Shown one piece after another: positions 61,597 to 64,000 of a stretch of 64,000 nt of DNA; the stretch's first letter is position 1, and each line of letters begins with the position of its first letter. Origin of the DNA: Paludibacteraceae bacterium (GTDB lineage: Bacteria; Bacteroidota; Bacteroidia; Bacteroidales; Paludibacteraceae); contig JAFYSK010000034.1 in NCBI GenBank assembly GCA_017559385.1, positions 22,246 to 86,245 of the forward strand, given 5' to 3'. A model generated the notes under the pieces. It searched no databases. It was not told the origin of the DNA and was given only the letters and a program-made list of their open reading frames with translations. The translations under genes were made by a program, and so were the position numbers.

Positions 61597-63021
61597 TTAT
61601 CCGAGCATGGTAAGCAGAATACCTGCAGCAACAGCTGAACCGATCACACCTGCTACGTTAGGACCCATAGCGTGCATGAGGAGGAAGTTGCTAGGATCTG
61701 CTTTTTGACCCTCAGACTGGCTCACACGAGCAGCCATAGGCACAGCAGATACACCTGCAGAACCGATCAGTGGGTTGATCTTCTCTTTAGAGAAGAGGTT
61801 CATGAACTTAGCGAGGAGTACACCACCTGCACTACCCATACCGAACGCAATGATACCCATTGAAAGGATGAGGATAGTCTTCACGTTGAGGAAGGTTGCA
61901 CCAGTAGCAGTAGCACCTACTGAAAGTCCAAGGAAGATAACCACGATGTTCATCAACTCGTTTTGAGCTACCTTGCTCAAACGATCAACTACACCAGACT
62001 CTTTCATCAAGTTACCCAACATCAAGCAGCCGATCAATGGAGCAGCATCTGGCAATACCAATGCGATAACCGCAGTGATGATGATAGGGAAGACGATCTT
62101 CTCTACCTTGCTTACTGAACGCAATTGCTTCATCTTGATCTTACGCTCAGCCTCAGTGGTCAGCGCGCGCATGATAGGTGGTTGGATCACTGGCACGAGA
62201 GCCATATAAGAGTATGCTGCAATAGCGATAGGGCCGAGCAAGTGAGGAGCCAACTTACTAGTCAAGAAGATGGATGTAGGACCGTCAGCACCACCGATGA
62301 TACCGATAGAACCAGCCTCAGCAGGGGTAAAGAATGCACTTGCGCAGAGGAAGGTAATGAAGATACCTACTTGAGCTGCAGCACCTAAGATCAATGATTT
62401 AGGGTTAGCAATCAGCGGACCGAAGTCAGTCATCGCACCTACACCAATGAAGATCAAGCAAGGATACAAACCTGCTTTTACACCGATATAGAGTACGTCA
62501 AGAAGACCTGCATCTTTGAGAATAGCTCCGTAGCTATGGTAAGATGGGTTAGCTATGGTAGCAATACGACTGCTCAAATCTGCTACAGCCACCATACCTT
62601 CTTGGCACTCGGTAAAGAAGATAGGTTTATCTTGTAGGAAACCTTTGATGATATTAGTGGTTTCAATGTTTGTTACTACAGTAGGATCGTAATATAAGAC
62701 TTCTGGTAGTTGTGCTGCATTAATCAGAATACCATCTCGATAGGCCTCTACGATGCTTTTTACTGAATTGATATCAACTGCTGTAGAATCAAAACCTAAA
62801 TTTTTCGCAAGGAAGAGTTCCCAAAGTTCGCTGTGGTACATTCCAGCTCCTGGCAAGTTGGTGAGCAACATACCAAAAGCGATAGGCAATAGGAGCAATG
62901 GCTCGTATTGCTTCTTAATAGCCAAATACAAAAGGAGGAATGAGATAAGGAGCATGACACCTTGTTGCCAGTCCATATTCATAAATCCCATTGTACGGAA
63001 GAATTCTAAAACTTGTTCCAT
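61597..63021 (-). CDS. oadB: Sodium-translocating decarboxylase beta subunit
   Basis: A 474-residue polytopic protein of the OadB/MmdB/GcdB family. GIGAMTDFGPLIANPKSL, GGADGPTSIFLTSKLAPHLL, LLPDAAPLIGCLMLGNL-type segment and SAVPMAARVSQSEG are the family signatures, including the membrane Asp/Ser residues that couple decarboxylation to Na+ export. The N-terminal about 60 residues extend beyond shorter family members. It is the last gene of the operon after the biotin carrier and gamma subunit. Confidence 0.93.
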   Translation of the reverse strand: MEQVLEFFRTMGFMNMDWQQGVMLLISFLLLYLAIKKQYEPLLLLPIAFGMLLTNLPGAGMYHSELWELFLAKNLGFDSTAVDINSVKSIVEAYRDGILINAAQLPEVLYYDPTVVTNIETTNIIKGFLQDKPIFFTECQEGMVAVADLSSRIATIANPSYHSYGAILKDAGLLDVLYIGVKAGLYPCLIFIGVGAMTDFGPLIANPKSLILGAAAQVGIFITFLCASAFFTPAEAGSIGIIGGADGPTSIFLTSKLAPHLLGPIAIAAYSYMALVPVIQPPIMRALTTEAERKIKMKQLRSVSKVEKIVFPIIITAVIALVLPDAAPLIGCLMLGNLMKESGVVDRLSKVAQNELMNIVVIFLGLSVGATATGATFLNVKTILILSMGIIAFGMGSAGGVLLAKFMNLFSKEKINPLIGSAGVSAVPMAARVSQSEGQKADPSNFLLMHAMGPNVAGVIGSAVAAGILLTMLG

Positions 63022-63072
63022 AAATTCTAAATGTTTAAAAGTTCTAAAGTTCTAAAGGTTCCAAACGTTTAG
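63022..63072. repeat. 9-bp-family repeats between oadB and the biotin carrier gene
   Basis: AAATTCTAA, AAAGTTCTA, AAGTTCTA, AAGGTTCCA and AACGTTTAG type units fill most of the 93-bp gap; same family as at 30218-30271 and 44409-44465. Confidence 0.65.
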
Positions 63073-63114
63073 AACAGCCCCTTAGGTGCGATAGAACTTT
63101 CTGAACTATTATTT

Positions 63115-63867
63115 TTAGCCAATTACTACGAGCAAGTCGTCTTGCATTACACTTTGACCAGCAGCCACAGCGATCTTGGTAACGGTACCATCGCAGTCAG
63201 ACAAGATAGGGTTCTCCATCTTCATACTCTCGAGTACGAGCAATGTATCACCTTTCTTAACAGCTTGGCCTTCCTTAACAGCTACAGAGATTACAGAGCC
63301 AGGTAGTGGGCTGTTGATCTTGTTGCCACCTACAGGTGCAACAGCAGGAGCTGGAGCAGGAGCGGCAGCAGGTGCTGGTGCAGGAGCTGGTTTTGGTGCT
63401 GGAGCAGCCACAGGAGCAGGTGCAGGAGCAGCAGCTACGGCAACAGTCTCGATCTCAACGAGCTTGTCGTCTTGCATTACGTTTTGACCAGCAGCTACAA
63501 GTACGTTCTTCACTGTACCTGTGTACTCACTTGCCACTACGTTCTCCATCTTCATAGACTCCATAGTGAGGAGGGTGTCACCCTTCTTGATGCTGTCACC
63601 AGGTTTAACCATCACCTTAACGATGCTACCTGGCAGTGGGCTCTTCACTACAGCAGCGCCAGCTGGCTTAGCAGCTACAGGAGCAGCGGTTGGAGCCGCA
63701 GCAGGAGCAGCAACGCGTGCAGCAGCCACTTTCTTAGACTCTTTCTTCTCGAACTCAACGATAAAAGAAGTACCGTTAACTACGACTTCTGCCACGTTAG
63801 TCTCTATTTCTTTTACGGTTGTGTCATATTTTTGACCACCGATTGTAAAGCTAAATTTCTTTTTCAT
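63115..63867 (-). CDS. Biotin carrier protein with two biotinyl domains
   Basis: A 250-residue protein. An N-terminal decarboxylase-type domain (about 1-50, KKFSFTIGGQKYDTTVKEIE) is followed by an Ala/Pro linker. The first biotinyl domain (about 74-145, PLPGSIVKVMVKPGDSIKKG ... MESMKMEN) is joined by a second Ala/Pro linker to a second biotinyl domain (about 182-250, PLPGSVISVAVKEGQAVKKG ... LESMKMEN). Both have the biotin-accepting lysine. Usual carriers of this size class have one domain. It carries carboxyl groups between the carboxyltransferase and the OadB pump. Confidence 0.92.
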   Translation of the reverse strand: MKKKFSFTIGGQKYDTTVKEIETNVAEVVVNGTSFIVEFEKKESKKVAAARVAAPAAAPTAAPVAAKPAGAAVVKSPLPGSIVKVMVKPGDSIKKGDTLLTMESMKMENVVASEYTGTVKNVLVAAGQNVMQDDKLVEIETVAVAAAPAPAPVAAPAPKPAPAPAPAAAPAPAPAVAPVGGNKINSPLPGSVISVAVKEGQAVKKGDTLLVLESMKMENPILSDCDGTVTKIAVAAGQSVMQDDLLVVIG

Positions 63868-63871
63868 TGTC

Positions 63872-64000
63872 TTAACGATGTAAATTGTTCATGCCGTACA
63901 TCTTGTTGTTCCATTGTGTACGGTGTGGTTGAATAGTAATTTTGGTATCTTCCTCATCGTGTACACCATTATAATAAAGGTGCAACGCGAGCGCAATAGC
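63872..64000 (-). CDS. OadG-like gamma subunit, N-terminus cut off by window edge
   Basis: The frame is open from base 64000 and ends at TAA 63872-63874, giving the last 42 residues: AIALALHLYY, GVHDEEDTKITI and QWNNKMYGMNN. The tail after a membrane helix with DEE and a conserved WxxKxYG is that of the short Na+-pump decarboxylase gamma subunits of Bacteroidetes. The remaining part and the carboxyltransferase subunit should lie to the right. The next gene starts 4 bp after its stop. Confidence 0.75.
   Translation of the reverse strand, partial: AIALALHLYYNGVHDEEDTKITIQPHRTQWNNKMYGMNNLHR

Noticed and set aside
63336-63936. Gln/Leu-rich and other open frames on the plus strand over the biotin carrier gene
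   Set aside because: They reflect the repetitive Ala/Pro linker codons of the carrier read on the other strand.

Overview
The window is chromosomal DNA of a Bacteroidota bacterium, most likely order Bacteroidales. The evidence is: about sixteen promoters of the Bacteroidetes type (TTG, a spacer of exactly 20 bp, then TAnnTTTGC); two giant surface proteins with type IX secretion (T9SS) C-terminal sorting domains; Bacteroidetes-typical families (a DUF2723 protein, CobW with a His-rich insert, a PepSY-like protein, a sodium-pumping decarboxylase); and little use of Shine-Dalgarno sites. I saw no tRNA, rRNA, CRISPR array, complete insertion sequence or phage gene. The window holds about 52 genes, nearly all core or conserved accessory, so the unusual content lies mainly between genes, in repeats inside genes, and in odd domain architectures.

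Layout. 1-8.5 kb: a nucleotide-sugar dehydrogenase cut by the left edge, a divergent DUF2723 glycosyltransferase-like membrane protein, a CobW metallochaperone, then a leftward run of M23 peptidase, polyprenol-phosphate mannose synthase and YycJ hydrolase. 8.7-13.4 kb: a T9SS cargo gene and a small C-terminally anchored companion, behind a long structured leader. 13.5-22.2 kb: a leftward six-gene operon (dxs, trkA, trkH, SGNH hydrolase, MBOAT acyltransferase, coaE). 22.3-27.9 kb: DUF2520 protein, M20 peptidase, a large inverted-repeat element, FadL-like porin, lipoprotein, trpS and an Lrp regulator. 28-34 kb: O-methyltransferase, folC, pspC, an unlisted 48-residue YqaE/Pmp3 protein, a phosphoesterase/PQQ-propeller fusion and dnaX. 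34.3-42 kb: a PepSY-like protein and a second T9SS giant/companion pair. 42.6-49.5 kb: YgiQ-type radical SAM protein, M23 peptidase, a conserved protein, a GT2, then Crp/Fnr coupled to a PagL-like lipid A deacylase. 49.6-55.3 kb: TPR protein, ribH, lysC, YitT protein, nucleotidyltransferase, galE. 55.3-64 kb: rsmD, a RelA/SpoT homologue lacking HD and ACT domains, recR, small genes, a VanY-type peptidase, and a sodium pump decarboxylase operon running off the right edge.

Most notable: (1) several families of short tandem repeats with fixed periods of 7, 8, 9 or 11 bp, lying between genes and also in frame inside conserved genes (recR, coaE, dxs, dnaX, ygiQ, cobW, a GNAT gene). The 7-bp array in the GNAT gene could switch its reading frame. 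(2) Two large structured elements of about 190 nt, one in the leader of a T9SS operon and one between a porin and a peptidase gene. (3) A giant T9SS protein gene beside a small protein ending in PGGP, a membrane helix and basic residues, seen twice. (4) Divergent promoters that interleave through one symmetric -33 palindrome. (5) A (p)ppGpp synthetase reduced to SYNTH-TGS-zinc finger.

The start codons of dxs, ygiQ, crp, the O-methyltransferase, the RelA homologue and others were set by the promoter position, because longer open frames begin at or upstream of the predicted transcription start.
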